From NCBI GenBank assembly GCA_963969495.1, contig OZ018320.1, positions 78,675,313 to 78,739,312 of the forward strand: DNA of 64,000 nt, in the 5' to 3' direction. This DNA is from Ceratothoa steindachneri. Taxonomy: Eukaryota; Arthropoda; Malacostraca; Isopoda; Cymothoidae. The notes beneath the pieces were generated by a model that did not search any database, was not told the origin of the DNA, and saw only the letters and a program-made list of their open reading frames with translations. A program made the translations under genes and the position numbers. Below, piece by piece: positions 32,661-42,763 of the stretch (position 1 is its first letter; each line of letters begins with the position of its first letter).

Positions 32661-35034
32661 AAGCGTACGACCATTCCCGTGACGGTCTTCTGTTCGAAGT
32701 TGGCCCCTGCGTCTCCTTCAAGCTATGCCTGGAGGCCATATTCCTTAAATGGAATTGCCGTGGACCCCGGGCCAACTGGGAGGAGCTGTGGAGGCTCGTC
32801 TCGTCCCATTCCCCGTTAGCTATTATTCTGCAGGAGACCATGCTAGGCGCGTGCCCTCTGCCCACCCTCCCGGGGTATAAGGGTCTTGCGACCCCGCCAC
32901 CACAAGATGGCGGGGCTGGGGAATGCGCGGTTTACACCCAGCATGATGTCTCCGTTCTTCCTTTCACTTTAGATACCTCCTTTCAGGCAGTGGCTATGCA
33001 GCTTCACCTGGATAGGAGGTATACTATCATTTCTGCGTACATTCCACCCTCAGCTGACTTCGACGCGGGGGACTTCCGCCGCGTCATTGGCACAGTTGCC
33101 GATGCCCTTTCTCTTGCTTGGAGATCTTAACGGCAGACATCCTCTCTGGGGGGATTACTCAATAAATCTCAGGGGACAAGTCCTTGCCGATCTGATCGAA
33201 GAGGTTGAGATGGGAGTCCTAAATGTGGATGAGTTTATCCATCACTGCCCGAGAACCGCTTCATTTTCTTGCCTCGATCTATCCTTGTGCTCTTCGGATG
33301 CACAGCCTGATTTTGATTGGGTGTGGTCGATGACCTCCATGGTAGTGATCACTTTCCCATTCAAATATCATTTTCAAGGCAACTGCCGCCTGAGAGCCCA
33401 CCTCGGTGGTGCTTGGCGCGAGCGTGGTGGCCTGCATTTCAGGAAGTGACTAAATTCTCTATCTCAGTCGAGGAGTTTAGGTCGGTAGATGAAGCCATTG
33501 AGCTCTTCTCCGGCAACCTCATCGCCGCGGGCCTGACTGCTATTTCCAGAACGTCTGGCCGTTTTGCACGCCGACCACTCCCGTGGTGGTCGACCGAGTG
33601 TGAGAGGGCCCTCAAACAGAAGCGTCATGCCTACATGCGCTATAAGCGCCGCCCGAACTATTTCACTGTCGCTGAATTTCGTCGGGCTAGGGCTAGGTTC
33701 CGGTATATTTCGAAGCACGCCAGCCGCTCTTCTTGGCGGACATACGTGTCTTCACTTAACGGGAAGACTCTTCTAGCACAGGTGTAGAAGCGAGTCAAAA
33801 GGATTCAGGGCAAGTTCTCGCAGGCCCTCGCCTCCCGTTCTCCAGGAGATTGGGATCGCCCATCTGTGGCGGAATGCTTCGTGACCGCTTTCTCCCCATT
33901 CTCTAGCCGTGATGCTGCTCCGCCAGCATTCAATGCACGTCGTGTTGTCGTGGAAGGCCGCCGACTGGACTTTACCTCCGGAGGCGGAGAACCCTTCAAT
34001 GACAGGTTTACTGTGAGTGAGTTGCGTTCCGCTCTTGCTTCGTGCGCGGACACCGCCCATGGGGTGGATTATGTCCCGTACGCCATGCTTCGACACCTGG
34101 GTGAGCGAGGCATGGCATTTCTCATAGATTTGTTCAACAGGATCTCGGTGGAGGGTCTCTTCCCAGATTCCTGGTGAATCGCTACTGTGCTCTCCTTTCG
34201 CAAACCGGGAAGAGATCACACAACTCCGGCAGGTTTCCGCCCAATCTCTCTAACCTCTTGCGTGTGCAAGTTGATGGAGAAATTGGTAAATGTTAGATTA
34301 GCCTTTTTCCTGGACAGCGGAGGCCATCTGTCTTCTGCACAGTGCGAGCACAGTAGCGATTCACCAGGAATCTGAAGATAATAAGATTTCAATCAGCTGT
34401 CTACCTTCTAATGCTGAAAACACCGTTTCTTTGGTCTTGTATTTGACCGACGCCTCACCTGGAAGGCTCATATTCGCAGCCTTAGGGTCTCTTGTACCAG
34501 CGCCATGGATATTCTCCGTTTCGTGATGTTCAGATCTTGGGCGCTGATAGGGCTACTGCCTTACCTCTTTATCGATCCTTTGTTCGTTCGAAGCTCAACT
34601 ACGGATGCGAGTTTTACTCATCCGCAGCCGAGTGTTTATTCCGCAATAAACACTCTAAATGGGTCGATTCTGGGGAGATGTCTCTCGCTCTACCCCGCGT
34701 GCAGTGCATCACTCGCCTGTACGCGCGAGCCCGGCGCCTCCCTCAGTCTCCAACAGCTCTCACTGCATCCTCAGCTGATTTCGACGGTGCCTATGCCGCC
34801 GAGAGACGCCAGTTATACCCTAAGTCCTTTGGGTTTAGGGCCAGGAAACTCCTTCGAGAGCTAGGTATAGCCCTCGGGCCGGTGGCTTCCCTGGTTCTGC
34901 CAGGGACCTCACCCTGGAAGGTACCACATTTGGCTATTTGTCGCCACGCCTCTGCTCCGATAGCTTGTACAGCGCCGGGAGTATTGCGTTCGACTTTTTT
35001 GGAGCACACCTCGTGTCACGCAGGACCCGTGCTG
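32582..35034 (+). pseudogene. Y2 ORF2: endonuclease, partial RT, start of RNase H
   Basis: The endonuclease shows FLKWNCRGPRANWEEL (about 32740), ETMLGACPLPTLPGYKGL, LLLGDLNGRHPLWGD (about 33110) and HGSDHFPIQISF (about 33340). RT fingers are open through SFRKPGRDHTTPAGFRPISL (about 34190-34250). After the rearrangement the reading resumes with FGLVFDRRLTWKAHI and passes through the connector to the RNase H start, where it stops. The active-site aspartates of RT are absent. Confidence 0.85.
34346..34421. other. Two inverted inserts at the Y2 RT breakpoint
   Basis: 34346-34374 is the exact reverse complement of 34164-34192, 180 bp upstream in the same element. 34372-34421 is the reverse complement, with two substitutions and a 4-bp indel, of NPRL3 intron sequence at 36394-36447. 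The pieces overlap by three bases (CTG). Confidence 0.92.
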
Positions 35035-36393
35035 TGCGTTCTACCCACCCATGGTGCTTCCCTGGTAAAGCTGGCGGCAGCTAGGGTTCACACTTAGCCC
35101 CGGCTAAATCCAAAGCTCCCTCTCTTTCCCCCAGCGTGATTGTTTCCCGTAATGCAAAATGGCCGCGTGTCTCCACGGAGCCGTTAGACTCACAGGAGGC
35201 AACATCCCTGAAGATGGTCGTGAGGCCATCTTCCGGGGTTCCTAAAACTGCCCCCCGAAAGGAGGACAGCACTAAAGTAGCTTCGGCTCCTACGCCCACA
35301 CCTAGTGATAGGCTAGGTGGCTCTGAGATGGTGTATCCTCAAGAAGAGGGACCCCCGCCTCTGAAGCCGCCCCTCTCACCTAAGGTTTCGAGACGGAGGG
35401 AGGAAAAGATTCGTATGGCGAGCCAAACCTCCCCCGATGTCTTCGAAGGCGACAGCTCCTTCAGCGCATTGTCCGGCCAACAGCCCCCGGAGTTCCTGGA
35501 AGCATACGGCCATTCCCCTGAGGGTCTTCTCTTCAAAGAGGGCCCTCGCATCCCCTCCGGGCCAACTGTGAGAAGCTGCGGAGGCTCGTATCGTCCCGTT
35601 CACCATTCGCCATCTTTTGCAGGAGACCTTGCTGGGCGCGTGCCCCCTGCTCACCCTCCCGGGGTATAAAGGTTTTGCGATCCCACCACCACGGGATTGC
35701 GGCCGGGCAGGAGGTTGTGCGATTTACACCTGTCTTGGTGTCTCCGTTCTTCTCTTCGCTTTAGATACCTCCTAAAGCGTACATTCCACCGTCAGCTGAC
35801 TTTGACGCGAGGGACTTCCGCCGCGTCGTGGCACATTTGCCGAGTCCTTTCTCTCGCTCGTAGATCTCAATGGTAGATACCCCCTCTAGAAATGAAGATG
35901 CATGCTGTCTCCCCACACTTATTCGCCAGGACTTACCCCAATGCTTCGCCGACTTCGTCATGTTTTGTTGCCTTCTAATTGAACACACCCGGTATACGTT
36001 GGGCAATCAGATTGAACGCTCCCAGCAACCTTTCCTTAACTATTTATTGCTCCATTTTTCGATTGAATATTCAGGGCATCTTTTTGCGTGCTGGGTTGCC
36101 GGAATCCTGGAGTTTTTGGAGGATGCAGCCCTCCTGCTAAATATTTAAGCTTACCTTGAGGCCAAAAGCTACTTTGAGTTGATAGTCTACCCAAGTCCTT
36201 TAAGGATACCCACTTCTTTTAAAGTCTTTGTTTTTCTTCAATATTTTGTCTGAATTGTAGACATATGTATCTTATAAGTACATTTTTGCACCTCCCTAGG
36301 TACAGATTAAAAGATTAATTATATTTGGTGTCTCAGTGGTAATGCCCTTCTTGGTAGTTGCTGGCATCACAGATCTTAAAATTTAAAAAAAAT
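35035..36393 (+). mobile_element. I-clade mosaic: ORF1 end, endonuclease start, then 3' terminus
   Basis: From CTACCCACC at about 35040 the sequence is ORF1 C-terminal (PLDSQEATSLKMVVRPSSGV at about 35180) running into the endonuclease start (about 35560-35870). It then jumps to the last ORF2 residues (ILEFLEDAALLLNI, stop at about 36146) and an old-type 3' UTR ending in an A-rich tract at about 36393. It may be the remainder of the older copy into which Y2 inserted. Confidence 0.7.
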
Positions 36394-36552
36394 GTTTTCA
36401 GCATCAGAAGGTAGGCAGACAGCTAATTGAAATCTTATTATCTTCAGGGATTGTATGAAATTATACGAAATATAAATTAGTCGATGTAGCTTATATTTAC
36501 CATTCAGTATTTTATTATGTTGAATTAGTATAACTAAGAGGTTTTTTTTCAG
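36394..36552. other. NPRL3 intron 4, 3' end
   Basis: Intron sequence with a T-rich tract and acceptor TTTTTTTTCAG at 36552. Its first 54 bp are the source of the inverted insert in Y2. Confidence 0.7.
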
Positions 36553-36661
36553 TCTTTGTTACTATGGAAAGGTACATCTCCGTGTTAATAATTGGATTGA
36601 TATCAGTTTTTGTCTCCCACCAAAAATTAATTATGGATTTGGTGGGTCAAAAAGAATCACC
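36553..36661 (+). CDS. NPRL3: NPRL3, internal exon 5
   Basis: One base completes the split codon and 36 codons follow, ending ITV-side at ACC|GTGAGT. LCYYGKVHLRVNNWIDISFC and LPPKINYG match the vertebrate [20 protein letters not shown] and LPHKIHY. The phase (2+1) is exactly what exon 4 demands. This is the most conserved NPRL3 stretch in the window. Confidence 0.96.
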
Positions 36662-36888
36662 GTGAGTAAAAGCAAATGTCTTATTAGCTTAACATAATTA
36701 AACATAACATAATTTAATGGATGAAAAAAAGCCACTAGGGCCTATCATAGGTCATCCGAGTCAACTTTCAGATCATATTGCATCTATGAAAAACTGTGTT
36801 ATCAAATTTAATTTGTTGTTTTTGAGAAGTAAATTTCTTTTTTGGCTATCTTAGACTGGTTGTTACTGTTTTCCTTTTCTTTTAACAG

Positions 36889-37089
36889 CCCCAAATCCTT
36901 ATGAAAAATCTAGAAAATGTGAAACCTTACCATACGATGCTCTTGCTAGTCGATCGTGAAGATTTGTTGAAGACCATGTCACCAGATGCTTCTCCTGCTC
37001 TTCGGCGGCTTCTGCAGGTGGAATCACCAATTAATCCATTTTATACTCTTGCAGCAGATGCTGATTTAACCCTTCTCCACGTTTTACAG
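36889..37089 (+). CDS. NPRL3: NPRL3, internal exon 6
   Basis: Sixty-seven codons, phase 0 to 0, lie between TTTTAACAG and CAG|GTTAGA; the donor is weaker than the others. NVKPYHTMLLL matches AIRPYHALLLL, and ADADLTLLHVLQ matches QDADLALLQVFQ. Only 227 bp of repeat-free intron separates it from exon 5. The next intron is 21 kb. Confidence 0.96.
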
Positions 37090-37269
37090 GTTAGAGTATG
37101 ATAAATCTTTTTGATATTTTGTTATTGACTAATAAATGAGCGTTGGATTGCATCAGTACCATACAATAAAAAATAAAGTAGAAAATGGATAGAATTGAAT
37201 AAACATGGGTAACAGAATAGGTCCCGATTGAATAAACATGAGTAACAGAATAGGTTCGTCTACTTGACC
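37090..37269. other. NPRL3 intron 6 start with a 33-bp tandem duplication
   Basis: ATTGAATAAACATG-type units of 33 bp lie at 37194-37226 and 37227-37259, differing at a few positions. Confidence 0.7.
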
Positions 37270-37282
37270 TCTGTCGGATTTA
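37270..37282 (+). repeat. T1 left target-site duplication
   Basis: TCTGTCGGATTTA, repeated exactly at 37698-37710. Confidence 0.93.
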
Positions 37283-37697
37283 CTGTGTTGTCTCCCAGAC
37301 TGTTTGGCACATTCTTGTTGAATGTTCCAGTCTGGGCGATCTTCACGCACGTTACCTGTTCCACTACCGGGATGGGTGGGGTAGCTACTGCCTGTCCCTT
37401 TTACTCTGGACGAGTGCGTGCACATTGACTGGTGGACTTGTAGACTTTTGGGGGGAGGCCGACCTTCTCCCTTTTATTTAAGCAGTTATTTTTTTTGTTT
37501 TTTTTCCCCCTTATAAGTCGCCAACAGGAGATTGCCTCCTGCTCGTTGCCTTTTCCCTTTTTTAAATATTTGGTGTTGGGTTTTTTTTTGTGTTTTTTTT
37601 TAATTTGATTTTAAAGTAGCCTAGTACTAGGCAGGTTTTTAATACGGTGACTAATGCCCAAGTAGGCAGTCGCCAGATGAGCTCTTAAAAAAAAAAA
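37283..37697 (+). mobile_element. I-clade copy T1, 5'-truncated to 415 bp
   Basis: It starts within the C-terminal zinc motif of ORF2 (QTVWHILVECSSLGDLHARYL) and includes the stop and 3' UTR. The terminal hairpin lies at 37646-37674, before an A tail. A perfect 13-bp duplication flanks it. This shows the family inserts by ordinary target-primed reverse transcription with 5' truncation. Confidence 0.93.
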
Positions 37698-37710
37698 TCT
37701 GTCGGATTTA
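37698..37710 (+). repeat. T1 right target-site duplication
   Basis: TCTGTCGGATTTA, identical to 37270-37282. Confidence 0.93.
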
Positions 37711-38080
37711 ATATCTGCTTTCCTCACTCTTCTAGCAAGCTATTCTACTTGGCTCATGCTACAGCCAATGCAGGTTAAAATGCTACTTTCCCCATTGAGA
37801 AAAGCTCAGCCTCTTTGGATATGGTTATCTGCTGGTGGCGTTGTTTTTGGGAGACTGCAGCGGCTGCCCTGTGAAGCTTAAGCCCCCCATGAAAATATGC
37901 ATCCCACGATGGAAATAAGTAATAAAAGGCAAACCAAATTAACAACTTCATGAGACTTCTTAACAATAATCACACTTTTTTTTCAAAACCAGCGTGTCAA
38001 CCTCATACCATGTACCGTTCGTATATTTACCATGCCTGCAGCCGACGATCCAATTTCATACGCTACACCAACTACATTGA
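37711..38080. other. Intron 6 sequence
   Basis: No recognisable gene or element. Confidence 0.5.
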
Positions 38081-39017
38081 CGGAAAATTAAATCCCAACA
38101 CTAAAAGGAGTTACACTAGGTAAATGAAATTAAACAGCATACTTGTCGCGATTGATACAAGTTACAAGTTCACAAGTCTTTATGATGCGAGCGCAGCGCC
38201 ACGGCCCATGTGCAAATTACTGTTCCAATAGATACGTGCTGAATTGATCTTAAGCTTTAGCTTCACTGTGAGTGTTTGTTGTAGTGCGTGCTACGAATGT
38301 ACAAAATGCCTCAAAGGTGACAACGACGTGAATATAGCAAATTAACCCAATCTGAACGAGGTCATATAGTGTGCCTTCAAGGGAGTCAATTTTTATTTTG
38401 TCAGATCCCGTCAATACTGGGTTGAGACGTCTCTGCGGTATTACTAGCAATGGTCCCGAGAAAGCATTGCTACCAAAGGATTGAGGTCCGGACGCTCTTG
38501 GTCCACGAGAGAGACAGAAGTTCAGTGAGGCATTTCCTCTGATAGCAGGACAACCACCATAACGGCGAACGTTTACATCAGAATGGTGATCGAACTCGTT
38601 AAGACATGTTCATCGATGTGTCTGACATATTAACCCTGGTCGGCAAGATTGCCAGATCTTTCGTGCATCGAATATAAGTAGGACGTAATTGGACGCCAGT
38701 TCTGGGCTCATCTGTAACCCGCCATGACCATTGCCGATCTGATCGACCAGGTGCAATAGGCGTAGATCACCATCCCGAAAAATAACATCCGACACCTCCA
38801 CGATCGAATGCATGTCTGCATTCAACATGGCGCCGCCTACAGTGGTTACTGAAGAAGAGGACATTCAACTTTAACATGTCGCTTCGCGCCCATCCTGATA
38901 CTTGTGCCTTTGTAACTTGTATCAATTTAATAATATGTACATGATGTTGAAAAATATGCTGTTAAATTCTCCTTCACCCACGCTAAGTCCTTTTTGCTAT
39001 TAAGATTTCATTTTCCG
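38081..39017 (+). mobile_element. Tc1-like transposon remnant with long inverted ends
   Basis: 38081-38167 and 38910-39017 are inverted copies of each other with indels. They share CGGAAAAT, AACAGCATA and a perfect 17-bp ATTGATACAAGTTACAA. Between them, plus-strand frames give a Tc1-type N-terminus (SERGHIVCL-like near 38350) and a C-terminal part (IGRQFWAHL and TIADLIDQV near 38690-38755, then RMHVCIQHGA near 38810). The catalytic centre is missing or unreadable. I could not confirm a TA duplication. Confidence 0.72.
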
Positions 39018-39273
39018 CTAAAATAAAGAGCCCTGTTAGTTCTCTACGCTGCCAAGCAACAATTAGCCCTCACACTTTCAACTGAATGCTCGTTTTAACG
39101 CCATTTGAGCTCGAGTTAACATACTTTGTCTTAATCACCCAAAGCCTATTCCTTTTCCTTCACTTGCAAAACCTTTTACAATGGAAGTAACAGCCATACA
39201 AGAAACACTGAAAGTAATATGAATACTCTGCACAAACACCCAAGTGGTCAAAGGGAGCAGAGGTAATATGCTC
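39018..39273. other. Intron 6 sequence
   Basis: Nothing recognisable before the Y3 target site. Confidence 0.5.
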
Positions 39274-39286
39274 TTGGGAAGCTATT
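39274..39286 (+). repeat. Y3 left target-site duplication
   Basis: TTGGGAAGCTATT, repeated at 45097-45109. Confidence 0.93.
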
Positions 39287-39785
39287 TCCTGTAAGGGGCG
39301 CGGCGATTTGCCATCCTAGCCGCCGTGCTGACGGGACTCAGCACCCCGTCTGACCCTAGCTTAGCCTTTTCTCCTTCCTTCAAAACACTTGTGTTTCCTC
39401 GCTTTTCATACAACCTCTCCCACGACTTTCTCTGGTCAGCCTCTAATTTCACAGGGTAGATGCTCACCTTCTTCTCAGCCAACCGTCCCGGATCGGGGCT
39501 GAGGGGGGAGGGGACAACGTTCCCTAACCCCTAAGCTCCGGTTCGGGATGGAGGTTTTTTAACAACCTGCTTCATCTCCACCCATACCTTCCTCACATCC
39601 CTTTTCCTTCTCACTTTACCGTCTATCCTTGATTTTACGCCGTGTTCAAGGTGGAGCCACCAGGCGGGAGAGGGTGGTCCCGAATGGCGGCACCTGGCTC
39701 TGCCAGGCCTGTAAGCACCTCTTGCAGTGCGGGCTACTGCAAGGAGTGATGAGCTGTTGCATCCCGTAAAAAAAAGAGGGTCACC

Positions 39786-41381
39786 ATGCCTAATGATGAG
39801 TCTACAAAAAAAACACCCTCTAATTCCCCCTGTATCAACGACGGAACCGCCCTCGGCCAGCTCCACCGAGAAAATGGAGGACCCTCCATATTTCTCTAAC
39901 CGGAGAGGAGGCTTACTCCTCTGCTACGACTATGGGTGTAGGGAACTCCCCCTCACCCCCTTCTCTGGAGGTGCTTTCGGGCACCTCCCTATTTCCAGCG
40001 GCAGTTCCTCCTTTTCTTCCTAAGGGGACTGCCAAGAAAGCCAGCAGGCAGCCCATTGCTGACCGCCCCTCATTGAAGCGGCTCGGTAGGGCAAACCCCC
40101 TTAGGGGCAACAGGGAAGCCAGGCCCCTTATGTCGCTGGCCTCAAAAGACCTGCTGGCAAGAATATTGAACCTTGCCGGAGTCGAGGCCTGTGCCTCCCC
40201 GCACAAGACTGGTGACTCTGCCAATGGGACCTGCGATGTCCTGGGAGGGAATAGCTAACTGGAGGCCCCTCCTGTGATAGACATGGTCCTTGAGGAAACC
40301 CAGCCTCAGACGGTAGGGCCTTCCATGGGAGAAAATCCGGGCTCGGCGCCAAGCACCGAACCCGAATCCATACCTATGCAAGGTCCTCCTCAAACGGGTG
40401 GGGTCTCCGAGGCACTACAAGGAGGGAAGGGATCTCCTACAACCGGTGCCCCTGCGACCACCAGGACCTTCTCCATTTCAGAGAAAGACCTGGCTGAAGC
40501 CGGTACATCTGGCCTGTGGGCTCCTACCGGCGGAGGTGAGAAGCGGGTTCATTCTCCACCCTCCTCTCCAAGAAAGAAAAAAAACAAAAAAAAGAATAAG
40601 AAGACTCGGGGCTCCTCTCCATCCGTGGGGGCTGCGGGGACGGATGGGTCTGCTGCCACTTTGGCAAGCGACCAAGCCAAGATCGGCACATGCGGCCCCT
40701 CTACCCCCCCGTGTGCGTAGCCCGTAACTATGACTAAGACCAAAAGTGCACATGGCGAAGCCTCGACAACATCGGGGCTTCTCATTCAGAGGTTACCTGG
40801 CGAATGCTGCGAATCCCTCTGAGGCGGCCAAGATAAATGCTCTTCGGACACTTCATGGCACCCCGGTGAGTGTGACGCCGCACTCTACCATGAACTTTGT
40901 GAAAGGAGTAGTTTATGCGAGGGAACTCGTTGACTACTCCATTGAGGACATCACCCTAGAGCTGGCCGACCATGGGGCGGTCAAGGTCGAACGTGTGATG
41001 AGAAAACAGGGAGGGGCCTCGAGACCCACCCCTACACTCTTCGTCACGTTCGACTGTGACAAGCTCCCTGAGTCGGTGCGTTCCGGTTGGTACCGCTACT
41101 GCGTGAAGGCACTCGTGCCACTGCCGCGGCGGTGCTATTATTGTCACCGCTTCGGCCATACGAATCGCTCATGTAGACATGCAAAGTCGGGGTCACCCGA
41201 AGTCTGTGTAAATTGCTCTAAGGTCGCACACGATAAGTCCAAATCGTGTGTGGCCAAGTGTGTCAATTGCGGAGAGCCGCACCCTGCTTATTCGAAGCAA
41301 TGTGGTGCATATCTCCTTGAGAAAGAAATCCTGGCCATTCAGGCCCAGGATCGACTCTCATTCCGGAGGCTAAGGACTTAG
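39786..41381 (+). pseudogene. Y3 ORF1 (gag-like), internal deletion
   Basis: It starts at ATG 39786 (MPNDESTKK). An open frame of 211 residues (40746-41381) holds STMNFVKGVVYARELVDYS, the RNA-binding region before the knuckles. It then holds three CCHC knuckles: CYYCHRFGHTNRSC, CVNCSKVAHDKSKSC and CVNCGEPHPAYSKQC. Compared with Y4, the block around KRFLVIRSTDG is deleted near 40800. A frame change at about 41365 ends it early. Confidence 0.85.
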
Positions 41382-41503
41382 TCCTGGCGCGCCCGGCTCT
41401 GCCTGGGACGTCATATGCCTGAATAGTTAGAAAGGCACACTCTGCTCGTGGCCCATCCAGGCCAACGAGCACGGTTGTTTCCGCGCCCATTCGGAGCCCT
41501 TCT

Positions 41504-42763
41504 GTGGGCTCTACCCACCCCGGGCGCTCCCCCGGTAAAGCTGGCGGCAAAAAGGGTTCATACCCAGCCCCAGCTAAAACCAGGGCTTCCCCCTCTCCCC
41601 CCAGCGTGACCGTTTCCCGCAAGGCGAAACGGCCACGCGCCTCCACCGAGTCGTTAGACTCACAGGAGGCAACACTCCTGAAGATGGTCGCTAGGCCATC
41701 TTCCGGGGTTCCCAAAGCTGTCCCCCGAAAGGAGGACAGCAACAAAGGAGCTTCGGCTCCTTCGCCTACGCCCCGAGGTGTGGCGAGTGGCTCGGAGACG
41801 GTGGTTCCTCGAAAAGAGGGCCCCGCGCCTCGAAGCCGCAACGCCCGCCTAAGGTTTCGAGGCGGAGGGAGGAAAAGACTCGCATTGCGAGCCCAACCTC
41901 CCCCAATAAGTCATCGAAAGCGACAGCGCCTTCAGCGCTTTGTCCGGCCAACAGCGCCCGGCGTTCTGCCCCCGGGAAGCTATGGCCATTCCCGTGAGGG
42001 TCTTCAATTCGAGGAGGGCCCCCGCGTCTCCTCTGAGCTAGGCCTGGAGGGCATATTCCTTCAATGGAATTGCCGTGGACTCCGGGCCAACTGGGAGGAG
42101 CTGCGGAGGCTCGTCTCGTCCCGTTCCCCGTTAGCTATTTTTCTGCAGGAGACCATGCTAGGCGCGTGCCCCCTGCCTGCCCTTGCGGGGTATAAGGGTC
42201 TTGCGACCCCACCACCGCGGGATGGCCGAGCTGGGGGATGCGCGGTTTACACCCGGCATGATGTCTCCATTCTTCCTTTCTCTTTAGATACCTCCTTTCA
42301 GGCAGTAGCTGTGCAGCTGCACCTGGATAGGAGGTATACTATCATTTCTGCGTACATTCCACCGTCAGATGACTTCGACGCGAGGGACTTCCGCCGCGTC
42401 GTGGCACGGTTGCCGATTCCCTATCTCTTGCTTGGAGATCTGAACGGCAGGCATCCTCTTTGGGAAGATTACTCCATAAATCCCAGAGGACAAGTCCTTG
42501 TCCATCTGATCGAAGAGCTTGAGATGGGTGTCCTAAACGTGGATGAGTTTACGCATCACTGTCCGAGAACCGCTTCATTTTCTTGCCTTGACCTATCTTT
42601 GCGCTCTTCGGATGCACAGCCTGATTTTGATTCGGGTTGGTGGATGACCTCCATGGTAGTGATCACTTTCCCATTCAAATATCATTTTCAGGGCAACTGC
42701 CGCCTGAGAGACCACCTCGGTGGTGCTTGGCGCGGGCGCGGTGGCCTGCATTTCAGGAAATGA
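41504..42763 (+). pseudogene. Y3 fused ORF1 tail and endonuclease
   Basis: A continuous 419-residue frame runs from the ORF1 C-terminus (GKAGGKKGSYPAPAKTRAS) into the endonuclease, because a small indel near 41840 removes the normal frame change between ORF1 and ORF2. The endonuclease shows FLQWNCRGLRANWEEL, FLQETMLG, IISAYIPPSDDFD and LLLGDLNGRHPLW. The frame shifts at about 42635, just before HGSDHFPIQI, which lies in another frame at 42637-42888. The frame then ends at TGA 42886. Confidence 0.87.

Larger units (their letters stand above)
29866..35034 (+). mobile_element. I-clade copy Y2, rearranged, 3' end missing
   Basis: It starts CCCCATAAGGGGCGCGGCG inside the gag region of O4 and follows the family order through 5' UTR, ORF1, endonuclease and early RT. 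At 34346-34421 it breaks into two short inverted pieces, then resumes after the YVDD region. It ends inside RNase H at about 35034, joined to ORF1 sequence. A 14-G run lies at about 31201-31213. Y2 is the only long copy with an arginine codon (CGA, 33572-33574) where Y1, Y3 and Y4 have TGA. Confidence 0.85.
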
